Positions 1 to 8,691 are shown, counted from the first letter of the stretch. The stretch is DNA of 30,522 bases from RGIG5612 sp963589005 (GCA_963589005.1 CAVAJR010000029.1:1-30522); one strand, 5' to 3'. The notes: generated by a model not told the origin, from the sequence alone. Numbers and translations are program-made.

Positions 1-30
1 CATCCTATTTTCTTAGCGATGGAGAGATCA

Positions 31-70
31 AAAAAATGCTAAGCCACAGGTTTTAGCCTTTGGCTTAGCA
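31..70 (-). terminator. Intrinsic terminator, minus strand
   Basis: TGCTAAGCCA (37-46) pairs perfectly with TGGCTTAGCA (61-70). An inner AGG/CCT pair closes a six-base loop. Read on the minus strand the hairpin is followed by six T (31-36), the classic layout. It lies about 210 bp past the stop of the secreted protein gene and probably ends that transcript. I see no gene between 71 and 282. Confidence 0.8.
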
Positions 71-282
71 CCATAATTTACGGTCTAACTCCGAAAGTCA
101 GGAATTATACACCATTTGTTAATTTTAGCAATATACGATTTAATCATTCAATTCAAATCGTGTATTTTGTACAAAGCAGCGTTTGGTTTTATGTCGACAT
201 TTGCTGTGGACAACAAAAGAAGCCACCGATTGCTCGATGACTTCCTTGATTGTTTTTCTTTAATTATTTGTATTAAAATACC

Positions 283-2661
283 TTATTCTGCCGGAGCCGG
301 TTCTGCAGGAGCTTCGCCGCCCTCTGAAGCGCCATCACCTGAAGGTGCAGCTTCTCCTTCCGGAGCTGCTTCTGCGCCTGATGATTCTCCGCCTGAAGAT
401 TCAGCCTGTGGCATTTCAACATAATCTGTGCTTACTGTATATGTTCCATCCTCATTTACAACTAACCAGCCCTGAAGTACGAATGCTACGTCAAGGATAG
501 CTGCACCTGTTGTAGGTTCTGATGCGCCAAGCATGTAGAACAGACCATCATTAATTGTAATATTAGAATATTTGCCTGTAGCTTCAGCTCTGTAGCTTTC
601 TCCTACTACCCATGATGATGTGTCAACTGTTTCGCCTTCACCTGATGTAAGCTCGCCGTATTCGCCAGCTTCGATTGTTCCTGTGTAAGCTTCGCCATTG
701 ATGTACAGTGTAGCGCCTTCTGCAACTGTTACCGTACCATTGTTGATAAGACCGCTGATGTAGCTGTCAGATGTTACATTCCATGCGCCGCCTTCTGCTA
801 CAGAAACGAGTACGTTAGCACCTGCCATAGCTTTATTAACAACATGTGAGATGATGTAGTATTCGTTCATAGTGAACTCTGTAAGCTGTACGAATGCAGC
901 CTGAGCTTCATCTTCTACTACATTGCCTTCTGCATCAAGAAGTGCATACTTAACTGTTGCTGACTCACCGCCGTTAGGAGCGATTCCTTCGCCATACTCA
1001 GCTGCAAGAGCATCAAGGTATGCTACTGCGCCTTCATTGTATGGAAGACCATGAACTGCTGATGTTGAAGAAATAGCACCATTAAGTGTTACGTCAGCAT
1101 CGATATCAACAAGAAGTCCGCCTGCTGTTGTTCCAGCGCCTGTTCCTGTTCCGTTGTATACATCGCCTGTATATTCAACTGCTTCACCTTCATGAGTTGT
1201 AAGTGAAAGAGTTGTCTTATATGCGCCGCCTGCAGCTGGAGCTACGAATCCAGCTTCGTTAGCATCTGAGAATCCTGATGAGAATGTTGGCATTCCCCAA
1301 GCTTCGCCGTTCCACTTAGCAAATCCCTGTTCGCCTGATGTGTCGCCGCCGCCGCCTGATGTGCCATATCCGTCATCATCGTCCATCATCTGGAAGATGA
1401 TTCCGCTCTTTGGATTCATTTCAGCGCCTGATACTGTATATGTTGAAGCCTGAGCACCTCTTACAAGGATAACTGCTTCTTCTGTGTTCCATACAGAACC
1501 CTTATCAAGGATTGTTGATTCAGCGCCCTGATGATCCATTACACCGAATACAGAATTAACAACTGTATCCTGGCCTTCGCCTTCAAATGTGTAGAGAACC
1601 TCGCCTGTTGCTTCATTAACGAGCTCAAGTCCGTCATATGAAGCACCGAAATATGTTGGGCCTGCACCTGTAAGGATAGTTGCATATGTTGTTCCTTCAA
1701 ATGTTGTTCCGTAGAAGTTCTCATATGAAGAACCGATGTTGTATGTACCGTATGCAGAACCGTAATTTGTCTCATAACCGAAGAGTTCAGCTCCACCGTT
1801 CATTGATGATGAAGGATCTGCCGGGTCGTATTCTGTAACCTTGAGTACTGAATTAACGATGTTAAGTGTTGGATTTGTGCAGTCGTCTGTTGAAACTACT
1901 GCCCAGCTGCCTGACTCGATTGTTGAGTTGATCAGGTTGAATGAGCTGTTTGTTCCAAGTGTATTAACTGAACGAACGCCTCCGTAGATACCAAGGATCC
2001 ATGGAGGAGAAATCATATATGCCTGAGCAGCTGTTGAAGCGTAGCCTTCGTAAGCTTCTGTCAGAGGATCTGATCCCTTTGTAACAATTGTTGAATCCTC
2101 AACGATTGCATTTGCATATGCATCAACGATGATAGCATCACGGCCGAAACCATCTGTTGTGATATCAACGTTCTGAAGTGTAAGTGTTGTCTTAGTATCT
2201 GCTGAGCCTGTTACTACAAACAGTGCGCCAGCTCCTGTGAAGTCGTTAGCATTCTTACCGTCAGAATTATCTGAGAATACGAATGTTGAATCCTTAACGA
2301 TTGCAGATGTATCTGCTGCACCACCATTTACATACATATATGTAGTATTAGTAGCTGACTTATCATTAAGTTCGTCGCCAAGTTCAGATGTTACATTAAC
2401 GTCTGAAACTGTTACTGTGCCGTCTTCTACAGTTGCCTCGTCAGCAAGGATACCACTTACGTTTTCACCTTCTGCAACAACACCTACGTAGAAGCTTGAG
2501 TCTGCACCTTTTTCTGCCCACGCAGGGATAAGTGATCCTGTGAGTGTAGGATCGCCGTCAACAGTCAGTGTAGCGTCAGCTGCAAATGCGCTGCCAGCCA
2601 TAACTACTGCCATTGAACCTGCTGTGAGGAGAGAAAGAGCTGTCTTTGTTACTTTCTTCAT
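283..2661 (-). CDS. Large secreted beta-helix-like surface protein
   Basis: The 792-residue product has a clear Sec signal peptide: a KK start, a hydrophobic core and an A-F-A-A cleavage region near residue 27. The body (about 30-420) is rich in Thr, Ser, Asn, Val and Gly, with short recurring strands such as TLQNVDITTDG and NLINSTIESG, which is the look of a right-handed beta-helix (pectate-lyase or adhesin fold). An acidic and glycine-rich linker (MMDDDDGYG, then SGGGG) sits near residue 430. A second repetitive part contains VTVAEGATLYING. The last 35 or so residues are a Glu/Ala/Pro/Ser/Gly tail. I see no LPXTG motif, SLH domain or C-terminal membrane anchor, so surface attachment is unclear. 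The start is fixed by TAGGAGG upstream. It has its own promoter and terminator. Adhesin or polysaccharide-binding roles are guesses; the exact function is unknown. Confidence 0.8.
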   Translation of the reverse strand: MKKVTKTALSLLTAGSMAVVMAGSAFAADATLTVDGDPTLTGSLIPAWAEKGADSSFYVGVVAEGENVSGILADEATVEDGTVTVSDVNVTSELGDELNDKSATNTTYMYVNGGAADTSAIVKDSTFVFSDNSDGKNANDFTGAGALFVVTGSADTKTTLTLQNVDITTDGFGRDAIIVDAYANAIVEDSTIVTKGSDPLTEAYEGYASTAAQAYMISPPWILGIYGGVRSVNTLGTNSSFNLINSTIESGSWAVVSTDDCTNPTLNIVNSVLKVTEYDPADPSSSMNGGAELFGYETNYGSAYGTYNIGSSYENFYGTTFEGTTYATILTGAGPTYFGASYDGLELVNEATGEVLYTFEGEGQDTVVNSVFGVMDHQGAESTILDKGSVWNTEEAVILVRGAQASTYTVSGAEMNPKSGIIFQMMDDDDGYGTSGGGGDTSGEQGFAKWNGEAWGMPTFSSGFSDANEAGFVAPAAGGAYKTTLSLTTHEGEAVEYTGDVYNGTGTGAGTTAGGLLVDIDADVTLNGAISSTSAVHGLPYNEGAVAYLDALAAEYGEGIAPNGGESATVKYALLDAEGNVVEDEAQAAFVQLTEFTMNEYYIISHVVNKAMAGANVLVSVAEGGAWNVTSDSYISGLINNGTVTVAEGATLYINGEAYTGTIEAGEYGELTSGEGETVDTSSWVVGESYRAEATGKYSNITINDGLFYMLGASEPTTGAAILDVAFVLQGWLVVNEDGTYTVSTDYVEMPQAESSGGESSGAEAAPEGEAAPSGDGASEGGEAPAEPAPAE

Positions 2662-2689
2662 TACCAGTTTCCTCCTAAAATTGTGTTTT

Positions 2690-2727
2690 ACTGCATGTCA
2701 CGGAACAACTCCTTATTCCCATGCAGT
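2690..2727 (-). promoter_or_regulatory. Stem-loop in the 5' leader of the surface protein gene
   Basis: ACTGCATG (2690-2697) and CATGCAGT (2720-2727) are perfect inverted repeats. GGAA (2702-2705) and TTCC (2716-2719) can pair inside them. The hairpin lies in the leader just before the ribosome site. Such leader stems often stabilise mRNA of abundant secreted proteins; that role is inferred. Confidence 0.4.
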
Positions 2728-2795
2728 CGTTACCTTCGTTCGCTCGGTTACGTTTTTTTATAAATTACAGTTATATAACCGGCGAAACATAAAAA

Positions 2796-2823
2796 ATTAT
2801 ACACGAAAAATTATATTTGACAA
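2796..2823 (-). promoter_or_regulatory. Promoter of the surface protein gene
   Basis: On the minus strand TTGTCA (2818-2823) and a perfect TATAAT (2796-2801) are separated by 16 bp. This gives a leader of roughly 130 nt. Just upstream of the -35 lies an inverted repeat, CCTATT (2827-2832) and AATAGG (2838-2843), which could be an operator. Confidence 0.6.
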
Positions 2824-2843
2824 TTGCCTATTAAACAAATAGG

Positions 2844-3064
2844 TAATATTCTACAAATTGTACAAACTTAGTGATGTTTTATAGTCGTTTTCGCCAATGT
2901 TGCAGCTTGTATCGTCCAATTCTGACCATGTATCCATTTTTCTCATACAACGCAGTGATAAAACATGGAGCCGTAACATTGCAGCCCGCTGCTAAATATG
3001 GATTGCTGCACAATTTGCGTTCTCGTACAGAACATTTAAAACAAACAGCCTGCCAAGACTAAAA
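2844..3064. other. Intergenic stretch without recognisable features
   Basis: This lies between the upstream edge of the surface-protein promoter and the terminator after the DtxR-like gene. A 63-codon plus-strand frame is open here, but it has no ribosome site and no familiar sequence, so I do not call a gene. Confidence 0.4.
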
Positions 3065-3088
3065 CAGCCTCCGGTTTCCCGGAGGCTG
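3065..3088 (-). terminator. Terminator of the DtxR-like gene
   Basis: A 10-bp perfect stem, CAGCCTCCGG (3065-3074) with CCGGAGGCTG (3079-3088), has loop TTTC. On the minus strand it is followed by TTTT. It lies 40 bp past the stop of the DtxR-like gene. Confidence 0.8.
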
Positions 3089-3127
3089 CTTGTTAAAATT
3101 CTTATTGATTTGCACATGTCAATATAG

Positions 3128-3499
3128 TCAGTTAACATTATGCACTGTTCTTATGTGATTTTTTATGGCCTGAAACGACTCGTCGCTTACAACATGCTCC
3201 ATCTTGCATGCATCTGCTGTGGCTGTCTCCTCGCTTACACCGAGATTAACAAGCATCTTCGTAAGTACAATATGTCTCTCATATATCGTGTTGGCCAGCT
3301 CATATCCCTTTTCAGTCAGTGCAATATGTCCGTCACTGTCTATGATTATATATTCATCCTGTTTCAGCTTCGATACCGCTCTGCTTACAGAAGCCTTGGA
3401 AAATCCCATTTCCTCGGCAATATCAATAGATCTGACTGTATTTTTCTTTTTTCCCAAGACTAATATAGTCTCAAGATACATCTCTCCAGATTCCTGCAT
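3128..3499 (-). CDS. DtxR/MntR-family metal-dependent transcriptional regulator
   Basis: This 123-residue protein has a winged helix-turn-helix in its first half (RSIDIAEEMGFSKASVSRAV, about 23-42). A dimerisation and metal-binding part follows, with ERH near residue 75 and the DACKMEHVVSDESF segment near 95-108, where Cys, Glu and His match the DtxR-type metal ligands. It lacks the C-terminal SH3-like domain, as do the short MntR-type members. It presumably senses Mn(II) or Fe(II) and represses metal uptake genes; none are adjacent, so its targets lie elsewhere. The start follows AGGAGA. It sits 224 bp after livF on the same strand, with a palindrome in the gap that may be its own operator. 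Confidence 0.88.
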   Translation of the reverse strand: MQESGEMYLETILVLGKKKNTVRSIDIAEEMGFSKASVSRAVSKLKQDEYIIIDSDGHIALTEKGYELANTIYERHIVLTKMLVNLGVSEETATADACKMEHVVSDESFQAIKNHIRTVHNVN

Positions 3500-3525
3500 T
3501 TATCTTCTCCTGTGTTACCTGTTTC

Positions 3526-3538
3526 TAGGAATATCCTA
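3526..3538. promoter_or_regulatory. Candidate operator before the DtxR-like gene
   Basis: TAGGA-ATA-TCCTA is a perfect 5-bp inverted repeat with a 3-bp centre. It lies 27 bp upstream of the start codon of the DtxR-like gene. The half-site resembles the TAGG/CCTA halves of known DtxR-family boxes, so autoregulation is a reasonable inference. Confidence 0.4.
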
Positions 3539-3601
3539 CAAATAATAGTAAAACCAACCTGCTATCCGGCCATCCGAAATCCCATGGTCCATCCGGGCCA
3601 T
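3536..3601 (-). CDS. Candidate 21-residue peptide between livF and the DtxR-like gene
   Basis: An ATG at 3601 (minus strand) follows AGGAGGG (3612-3618) at about 10 nt. It opens a frame reading MARMDHGISDGRIAGWFYYY plus one Leu before TAG. The peptide has a charged first half and an aromatic-hydrophobic end. The strong ribosome site in otherwise non-coding DNA is the main evidence. Its stop overlaps the candidate operator. A different, shorter frame starts closer to the same ribosome site and ends after 14 residues. I do not recognise a family. Confidence 0.35.
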   Translation of the reverse strand: MARMDHGISDGRIAGWFYYYL

Positions 3602-3723
3602 ATATGCATTTCCCTCCTGGTTCGCAAAATTTCACCGTGTTCCGAATAGTTATATGTTCAGACGGATCAATTATAAATGCTAAGATTTTTATTTGCAAGC
3701 ACGTCTGACATCAACCCATCGTA

Positions 3724-4425
3724 TCAGCCGCCCAGATATGCCTTCTTGATCTTCTCAGAACCCAGAAGCTGTGCGCCCGTACCGGACAGGGTTATGGCAC
3801 CGGATTCCAGTACATATGCTCTGTCAGCTACCTTTAATGCTTTCTGAGCATTTTGTTCTACCAGCAGGATAGTAGTTCCCGCCTCATGAAGATCCTTAAT
3901 GATGGCAAATATCTCATCAACCAGGATAGGTGCCAATCCCATGGACGGCTCATCCAGCATAAGAAGCTTCGGCATAGACATAAGCGCCCTACCCATTGCA
4001 AGCATCTGCTGCTCACCGCCGGACAGCGTTCCTGCTATTTGCTTGCGGCGCTCCTTAAGACGTGGAAAATGCGTATATACCTTCTCAAGAGATTCCTCGA
4101 TTGTACTCTTCTGAGCAGTGTATGCTCCCATATCCAGATTTTCCTCTACAGACATCTCAAGGAAAATTCTTCTTCCTTCCGGACAATGTGCCAGTCCCAT
4201 ACCGACAATCTTATGTGCCGGAACTGCACCTATATTCTTATCAAGGAAAGTAATGGAGCCCGTTCTGGATCTGAGCAATCCTGATATGGTCTGAAGTGTT
4301 GTACTCTTACCTGCGCCATTAGAGCCTATCAAGGTTACAACCTCACCCTGATTAACCTCGAAGGAGATATCTTTTACTGCGTGGATATTTCCATAATATA
4401 CATTAATGTTATCTACTTTCAGCAT
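3724..4425 (-). CDS. livF: Branched-chain amino acid ABC importer, ATP-binding protein LivF
   Basis: This 233-residue ATPase has Walker A GSNGAGKST (about 34-42), signature LSGGEQQMLAMGRAL (about 134-148), Walker B LLMLDEPSMGLAP and an H-loop region near LLVEQNA. The short length and the GLAP segment after Walker B are typical of LivF. It pairs with LivG to power Leu/Ile/Val uptake by LivHM at the cytoplasmic face. It is the last gene of the liv operon, 3 nt after livG. Confidence 0.95.
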   Translation of the reverse strand: MLKVDNINVYYGNIHAVKDISFEVNQGEVVTLIGSNGAGKSTTLQTISGLLRSRTGSITFLDKNIGAVPAHKIVGMGLAHCPEGRRIFLEMSVEENLDMGAYTAQKSTIEESLEKVYTHFPRLKERRKQIAGTLSGGEQQMLAMGRALMSMPKLLMLDEPSMGLAPILVDEIFAIIKDLHEAGTTILLVEQNAQKALKVADRAYVLESGAITLSGTGAQLLGSEKIKKAYLGG

Positions 4426-4428
4426 GTC

Positions 4429-5277
4429 TTACTCCTCCTTTCCCAGATAAGCCTCGATAACTGCCGGATTAGCCTGGATCTCTGCTGCTGTTCCCTTGGC
4501 AATGATCCTGCCGAAGTTAAGTACGCATATACCCTCGCAGATACCCATAACCAGCTTCATATCATGCTCAATCAGCAGAATAGCAATCTTAAAATCATCT
4601 CTGATCTTAGCTATTGTCTCCATCAACTCTCTGGTTTCATTAGGATTCATTCCGGCTGCCGGTTCGTCCAGAAGCAGCAATGTAGGATTAGTAGCAAGTG
4701 CACGGACAATCTCAAGTCGTCTCTGCGCTCCATAAGGAAGAGAGCTTGCCTTCCAGTCAGCCTTGTCCTGCATATCGAATATTGACAACAGCTCTAATGC
4801 GCGCTCGTGCATCTTCTTCTCAGTGCCGAAATATCTTGGAAGTCTTAATATTCCCTCTATTGTCGTATACTTCATATTATTATGAAGTCCGATCTTAACA
4901 TTATCTTCTACCGTCAATTCATCAAACAGACGGATATTCTGAAATGTTCTTGCTATACCCATATGGTTTATCTGGGTCGTAGTCTTGCCTGATGTATCCT
5001 TGCCATTTAATATGATAGTACCTGACGTAGGCTGATATACCTTAGTAAGCAGGTTGAATACAGTTGTCTTGCCAGCTCCATTAGGTCCGATCAGACCGGC
5101 GATCTCAGTTTTGCCAACGATCATATTGAAATCATCAACAGCCTTAAGTCCGCCAAATTGTATACCCAAATGTCTGCACTCAATGGCAGGCATTTCATTT
5201 ATATCTCTCTCCGGAACGATAGCGTCACTTGGATATGGCACCATTTTCCCTTTTTCAAAATTCTTATTTTCAGCCAT
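4429..5277 (-). CDS. livG: Branched-chain amino acid ABC importer, ATP-binding protein LivG
   Basis: This 282-residue ATPase has Walker A GPNGAGKTT (about 63-71), the LivG-type segment GIARTFQNIRLF after the Q-loop, a degenerate signature (LPYGAQRRLEIVRAL), Walker B LLLLDEPAAGMNP and the H-loop LLIEHDMKLVM. An N-terminal extension of about 30 residues precedes the usual family start. It follows livM with a single base between stop and start, so it is cotranscribed and probably coupled. Confidence 0.95.
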   Translation of the reverse strand: MAENKNFEKGKMVPYPSDAIVPERDINEMPAIECRHLGIQFGGLKAVDDFNMIVGKTEIAGLIGPNGAGKTTVFNLLTKVYQPTSGTIILNGKDTSGKTTTQINHMGIARTFQNIRLFDELTVEDNVKIGLHNNMKYTTIEGILRLPRYFGTEKKMHERALELLSIFDMQDKADWKASSLPYGAQRRLEIVRALATNPTLLLLDEPAAGMNPNETRELMETIAKIRDDFKIAILLIEHDMKLVMGICEGICVLNFGRIIAKGTAAEIQANPAVIEAYLGKEE

Positions 5278-5278
5278 A

Positions 5279-6349
5279 TCAGTTGACCTCCTTATCCTTC
5301 TTGCGTCCCGGAATAATCTTCATAAACAGCTGCTTGATCTGCTTATTATTTGTAAAGATCATAACCAGGATAAGAACAATCGCATATACCAACATTCTGT
5401 AATCACTAAATGCACGTAAAAGTTCAGGAAGGGCATACAGAACCGTAGCTGCGATAATAGTTCCCTGCATATTGCCAAGTCCTCCGAGTACTACATATAC
5501 CAGGATCAATATAGATGTATTGAAGTTGAACTTGGTAGCAACAACGCTTGAGAAATTCAGTCCGTATAATACGCCAGCTGCACCGGCAATAGCTGCGGAG
5601 AGTACAAATGCGATCATCTTATATCTTGTAACATTGATGCCTGATGCCTCTGCCGCAATACGATTATCACGAATAGCCATTACCGCACGTCCCGAACGGC
5701 TTCTCTTGAAGTTAAGAACAATTATAAGCGCGATGATAATAAGAACCGCTCCGCCTAAGAATGTAGAGATAGTCTCTGTTCCCACAGCGCCCTGCGCTCC
5801 CTGGATAATTGTCTTGCCTTCTGCACTCATGCCCAGATCCGCTACTGACTTGGTTCCCGAAGCATTAAATACTACATGAAGACCATTCTCATCAACGCCT
5901 ACGATAAGACAGGTAATAAGATCCTTTATAATTTCGCCAAATGCAAGAGTTACAATGGCAAGATAATCACCTTTCAGCCTTAGTACAGGAATACCGATCA
6001 GAAATCCCATTACAGCCGCACATAACGAACCTATAACAAGAGCAACTATCAGGCGGATGGTTGCATCAGGAATTGATGAAGCCAGACTCTGTGATGTGAT
6101 GATACCGGTAAATGCTCCGACACTCATGAAGCCAGCATGTCCCAATGACAGCTCACCTAATATGCCGACGCACATATTAAGACCAAGTGCTGCAACGATA
6201 TAACAGCAGATAGGTATCAGCAAGGCTATCTGTGCACGTCCTAATACCTTAGTATTTGATAAAATTGTTAATAAAACGAATCCTATGATAACAGCAAGAT
6301 ATGTAAGTAAATCTCTGCGGGTATCTTTTCTAATTGTAAATTTGTTCAT
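5279..6349 (-). CDS. livM: Branched-chain amino acid ABC importer, permease LivM
   Basis: This 356-residue polytopic membrane protein has about ten hydrophobic segments, including LGLNMCVGILGELSLGHAGF near residues 54-73. The EAA-type loop (GRAVMAIRDNRIAAEASGIN, about 221-240) contacts LivG/LivF. The length is normal for LivM. The start follows a GGGAGGG ribosome site. It forms the translocation path with LivH, whose stop lies 16 nt upstream. Confidence 0.95.
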   Translation of the reverse strand: MNKFTIRKDTRRDLLTYLAVIIGFVLLTILSNTKVLGRAQIALLIPICCYIVAALGLNMCVGILGELSLGHAGFMSVGAFTGIITSQSLASSIPDATIRLIVALVIGSLCAAVMGFLIGIPVLRLKGDYLAIVTLAFGEIIKDLITCLIVGVDENGLHVVFNASGTKSVADLGMSAEGKTIIQGAQGAVGTETISTFLGGAVLIIIALIIVLNFKRSRSGRAVMAIRDNRIAAEASGINVTRYKMIAFVLSAAIAGAAGVLYGLNFSSVVATKFNFNTSILILVYVVLGGLGNMQGTIIAATVLYALPELLRAFSDYRMLVYAIVLILVMIFTNNKQIKQLFMKIIPGRKKDKEVN

Positions 6350-6365
6350 ATCTGATACCCTCCCA

Positions 6366-7244
6366 TCATACCTTTTCTGATATCTTCTTGCCCATAATAC
6401 CTACAGGGCGAACAAGAAGAACAATGATCAACACTGCAAATACGATTGAGTTTGCCAGGTTTGTTGATACATAAGCCTTAGCAAGCGACTCGATTATTCC
6501 AATCAGCAGACCGCCGATAAATGCGCCCGGAATTGAGCCGATACCGCCAAATACTGCCGCTGTAAATGCCTTGATGCCGGGCATAGAACCTGTAGTAGGC
6601 ATAAGCGTCGGATATGCAGAACACATAAGCACACCTGCAATAGCCGCAAGTCCCGAACCAATGGCAAATGTAAGAGATATTGTTCTGTTAACATTGATGC
6701 CCATCAGCTGAGCTGCGCCCTTGTCCTCTGAGCAGGCACGCATAGCCTTACCCATTTTGCCCTTGCTTACGAAAAGCGAAAGACCGATCATAATAACAAT
6801 ACATACGCAGATCGTTACGATTGAGTTGATTGAAATGTTAAGCTGACCATCAAACAAAGAAACGGTTCCTGTTATTATCGCCTTGTATGAAACAGGATTT
6901 GCGCCGAAGATAAGCTGCGCTGCGTTTTGAAGAAAATAAGATACGCCGATTGCTGTAATAAGAACTGCCAATGAAGATGCACTTCTTAAAGGCTTATATG
7001 CAAGTCCTTCAATAACGATACCTAAAACCGTACAAACGATGACAGCTATAATAACTGCCAGCCATGAAGGAAGATTCAGGCTGTTCATTGCAAGAAATGA
7101 TATATAGCCGCCTACCATGATTACGTCACCATGAGCAAAGTTCAGCATTTTGGCAATACCATAAACCATGGTATAACCAAGGGCTATAATTGCATATACG
7201 CTGCCCAGACTCAGGCCACTTATTAAATAAGATAAAAATGCCAT
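6366..7244 (-). CDS. livH: Branched-chain amino acid ABC importer, permease LivH
   Basis: This integral membrane permease of 292 residues begins MAFLSYLISGLSLGSVYAII. An upstream in-frame ATG would add nine residues, but the ATG at 7244 has AAGGGA at the right distance, so I chose it. Family hallmarks are YGIAKMLNFAHGDVIMVGGY near the N-terminus and the coupling segment GKAMRACSEDKGAAQLMGIN. It is the first permease gene after livJ. Confidence 0.95.
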   Translation of the reverse strand: MAFLSYLISGLSLGSVYAIIALGYTMVYGIAKMLNFAHGDVIMVGGYISFLAMNSLNLPSWLAVIIAVIVCTVLGIVIEGLAYKPLRSASSLAVLITAIGVSYFLQNAAQLIFGANPVSYKAIITGTVSLFDGQLNISINSIVTICVCIVIMIGLSLFVSKGKMGKAMRACSEDKGAAQLMGINVNRTISLTFAIGSGLAAIAGVLMCSAYPTLMPTTGSMPGIKAFTAAVFGGIGSIPGAFIGGLLIGIIESLAKAYVSTNLANSIVFAVLIIVLLVRPVGIMGKKISEKV

Positions 7245-7271
7245 AATATTCCCTTTTAAACAAATACACAA

Positions 7272-7307
7272 CTACGCTGCCAAGCTCAAAAGAGCTTAGC
7301 AGCATAG
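7272..7307 (-). promoter_or_regulatory. Stem-loop between livJ and livH
   Basis: AAGCTC (82-87 of the 7200s) pairs with GAGCTT around loop AAAA. CTGC/GCAG and further outer pairs extend the stem from 7272 to 7307 with small interruptions. No T-tract follows on the minus strand, so it is probably not a full terminator. Such hairpins after a binding-protein gene often protect its mRNA or cut read-through, giving more LivJ than permease. Confidence 0.5.
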
Positions 7308-7425
7308 CAGTAATTAATATTTTCTGATATTTTAGATTAAGAGCACGACCTGTGCCTAATACATCGTTCTGCAAATAACTGCACTAAATCAGTCCGGTTA
7401 ATTGTACTCTGTATTATTCTGTAGA

Positions 7426-8592
7426 TTATTCAGCTTCCGGAAGAACGTATGTGCCGTCCTTGATAACTACAGCCATAGGAGCCTTAGAAACTTCACCTTC
7501 TGCATTCCATGTCATGCCTGTACCTGTAAGACCATCAACTGAGATAGTTGTCATAACAGAAATCATAGCCTCGCACATCTCTTCTGTTGACATAGAATCT
7601 GTGATTCCGGCTGCCTGAATTGCGTCATAGATAATGTAAACTGCATCATAAGCATCTGCTGCGAACTGGTTAGGAACCTCTCCGTACAGATCCTTGTATG
7701 TTGTTACAAAGTTCTGTGTACGCTCGTCTTCTGCATCTGCTGAGAATGGTGTAAGGAGCATTACGCCTTCAGCAAGGCTTGTATCAAATCCATCCATTGT
7801 AAGGATTCCGTCCATACCGTCAACACCAAACCATGTTGGTTCATATCCCATGCTCTTAGCCTGAGAGAAGATAAGTGATGCAGGTGTATAATACATAGGA
7901 AGGAATACAAGATCAGCACCGGCTGCCTGAGCTGCTGTAAGCTGTACTGAGAAGTCTGTTGATGTGTCTTCTGTAAATGTTCCTTCGTAAACTACACTAA
8001 GTCCTTTAGATGCTGCCTCTGAAACGAAAGTATCGCGGATACCCTGTGAATAAGCATCATCATTCTTATAGATTACAGCAATCTTAGCTTCCGGCATATT
8101 CTCTGCCATGTAGTCAGCTGATGCAACACCCTGGTTAGGGTCTGTGAAGCATACCTGGAATACGTTATCCTTGCCTTCTACAACTGAAGCTGCTGAAGCT
8201 GAAGGAGTGATCTCGAATACTCTGTCTTTGTTTGTTTCTGTTGATACAGCAAGGCATGGGGTAGTTGTTACTGAACCAACAAGGAAATTCATTCCCCAGT
8301 CCATAAGGTTGTTGTAAGCATTAACAGATGTCTCAGCATCGTGAACATCGTCTTCTGCCTTGAACTCGAACTGGATAGCTCCGCCTAAAGCGTTAATCTC
8401 ATCAACAGCGATCTGTGCGCCGTTCATAGCAGCTGTTCCATAGATAGCAGCACCGCCTGTAAGAGGTCCGATACCTCCGATCTTGAATGTACCTGATGCT
8501 TCTGTTGACTCTGAAGCCATTGCCATTGTGCATACGCTTGTAGCTGCCATTGCCATCATTGCTGCAGCTGCAATAATTCTTTTCATTTTCAT
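7426..8592 (-). CDS. livJ: Branched-chain amino acid-binding protein LivJ/LivK
   Basis: This 388-residue periplasmic-binding-fold protein has a signal peptide (KMKRIIAAAAMMAMAATS) and starts its mature part near residue 28. FKIGGIGPLTGGAAIYGTAA is the typical LivJ opening. The NGAQIAVDEINALGG helix and the central AADLVFLPMYYTPASLIF region also fit the type I binding fold. It delivers Leu/Ile/Val-like ligands to LivHM. Cys21 is preceded by T-S-V, a poor lipobox, although binding proteins of Gram-positive bacteria are usually lipoproteins. It is first in the operon and has a strong promoter. Exact ligand preference cannot be read from sequence. Confidence 0.93.
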   Translation of the reverse strand: MKMKRIIAAAAMMAMAATSVCTMAMASESTEASGTFKIGGIGPLTGGAAIYGTAAMNGAQIAVDEINALGGAIQFEFKAEDDVHDAETSVNAYNNLMDWGMNFLVGSVTTTPCLAVSTETNKDRVFEITPSASAASVVEGKDNVFQVCFTDPNQGVASADYMAENMPEAKIAVIYKNDDAYSQGIRDTFVSEAASKGLSVVYEGTFTEDTSTDFSVQLTAAQAAGADLVFLPMYYTPASLIFSQAKSMGYEPTWFGVDGMDGILTMDGFDTSLAEGVMLLTPFSADAEDERTQNFVTTYKDLYGEVPNQFAADAYDAVYIIYDAIQAAGITDSMSTEEMCEAMISVMTTISVDGLTGTGMTWNAEGEVSKAPMAVVIKDGTYVLPEAE

Positions 8593-8625
8593 AGTAGTTT
8601 TCCCTTTCCATTTTATTTATGTAAG

Positions 8626-8658
8626 CAGATAGCCATCTGACTGTCAGGTGACTATCTG
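8626..8658 (-). promoter_or_regulatory. Stem-loop in the livJ leader
   Basis: CAGATAG (8626-8632) and CTATCTG (8652-8658) are perfect inverted repeats. CC/GG and TGA/TCA pairs can form inside. The element lies between promoter and start codon, so it could be a leader structure or an operator. Confidence 0.4.
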
Positions 8659-8691
8659 TCAACATCACTTTACCGTACTAATTTGTTCGGT

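Noticed and set aside
116..424. Plus-strand 102-codon frame rich in Ser, Ala and Pro
   Set aside because: It is antisense to the low-complexity tail of the secreted protein gene and has no ribosome site.
2871..3062. 63-codon plus-strand frame
   Set aside because: No ribosome site, no recognisable sequence, and it runs into the terminator of the opposite gene.
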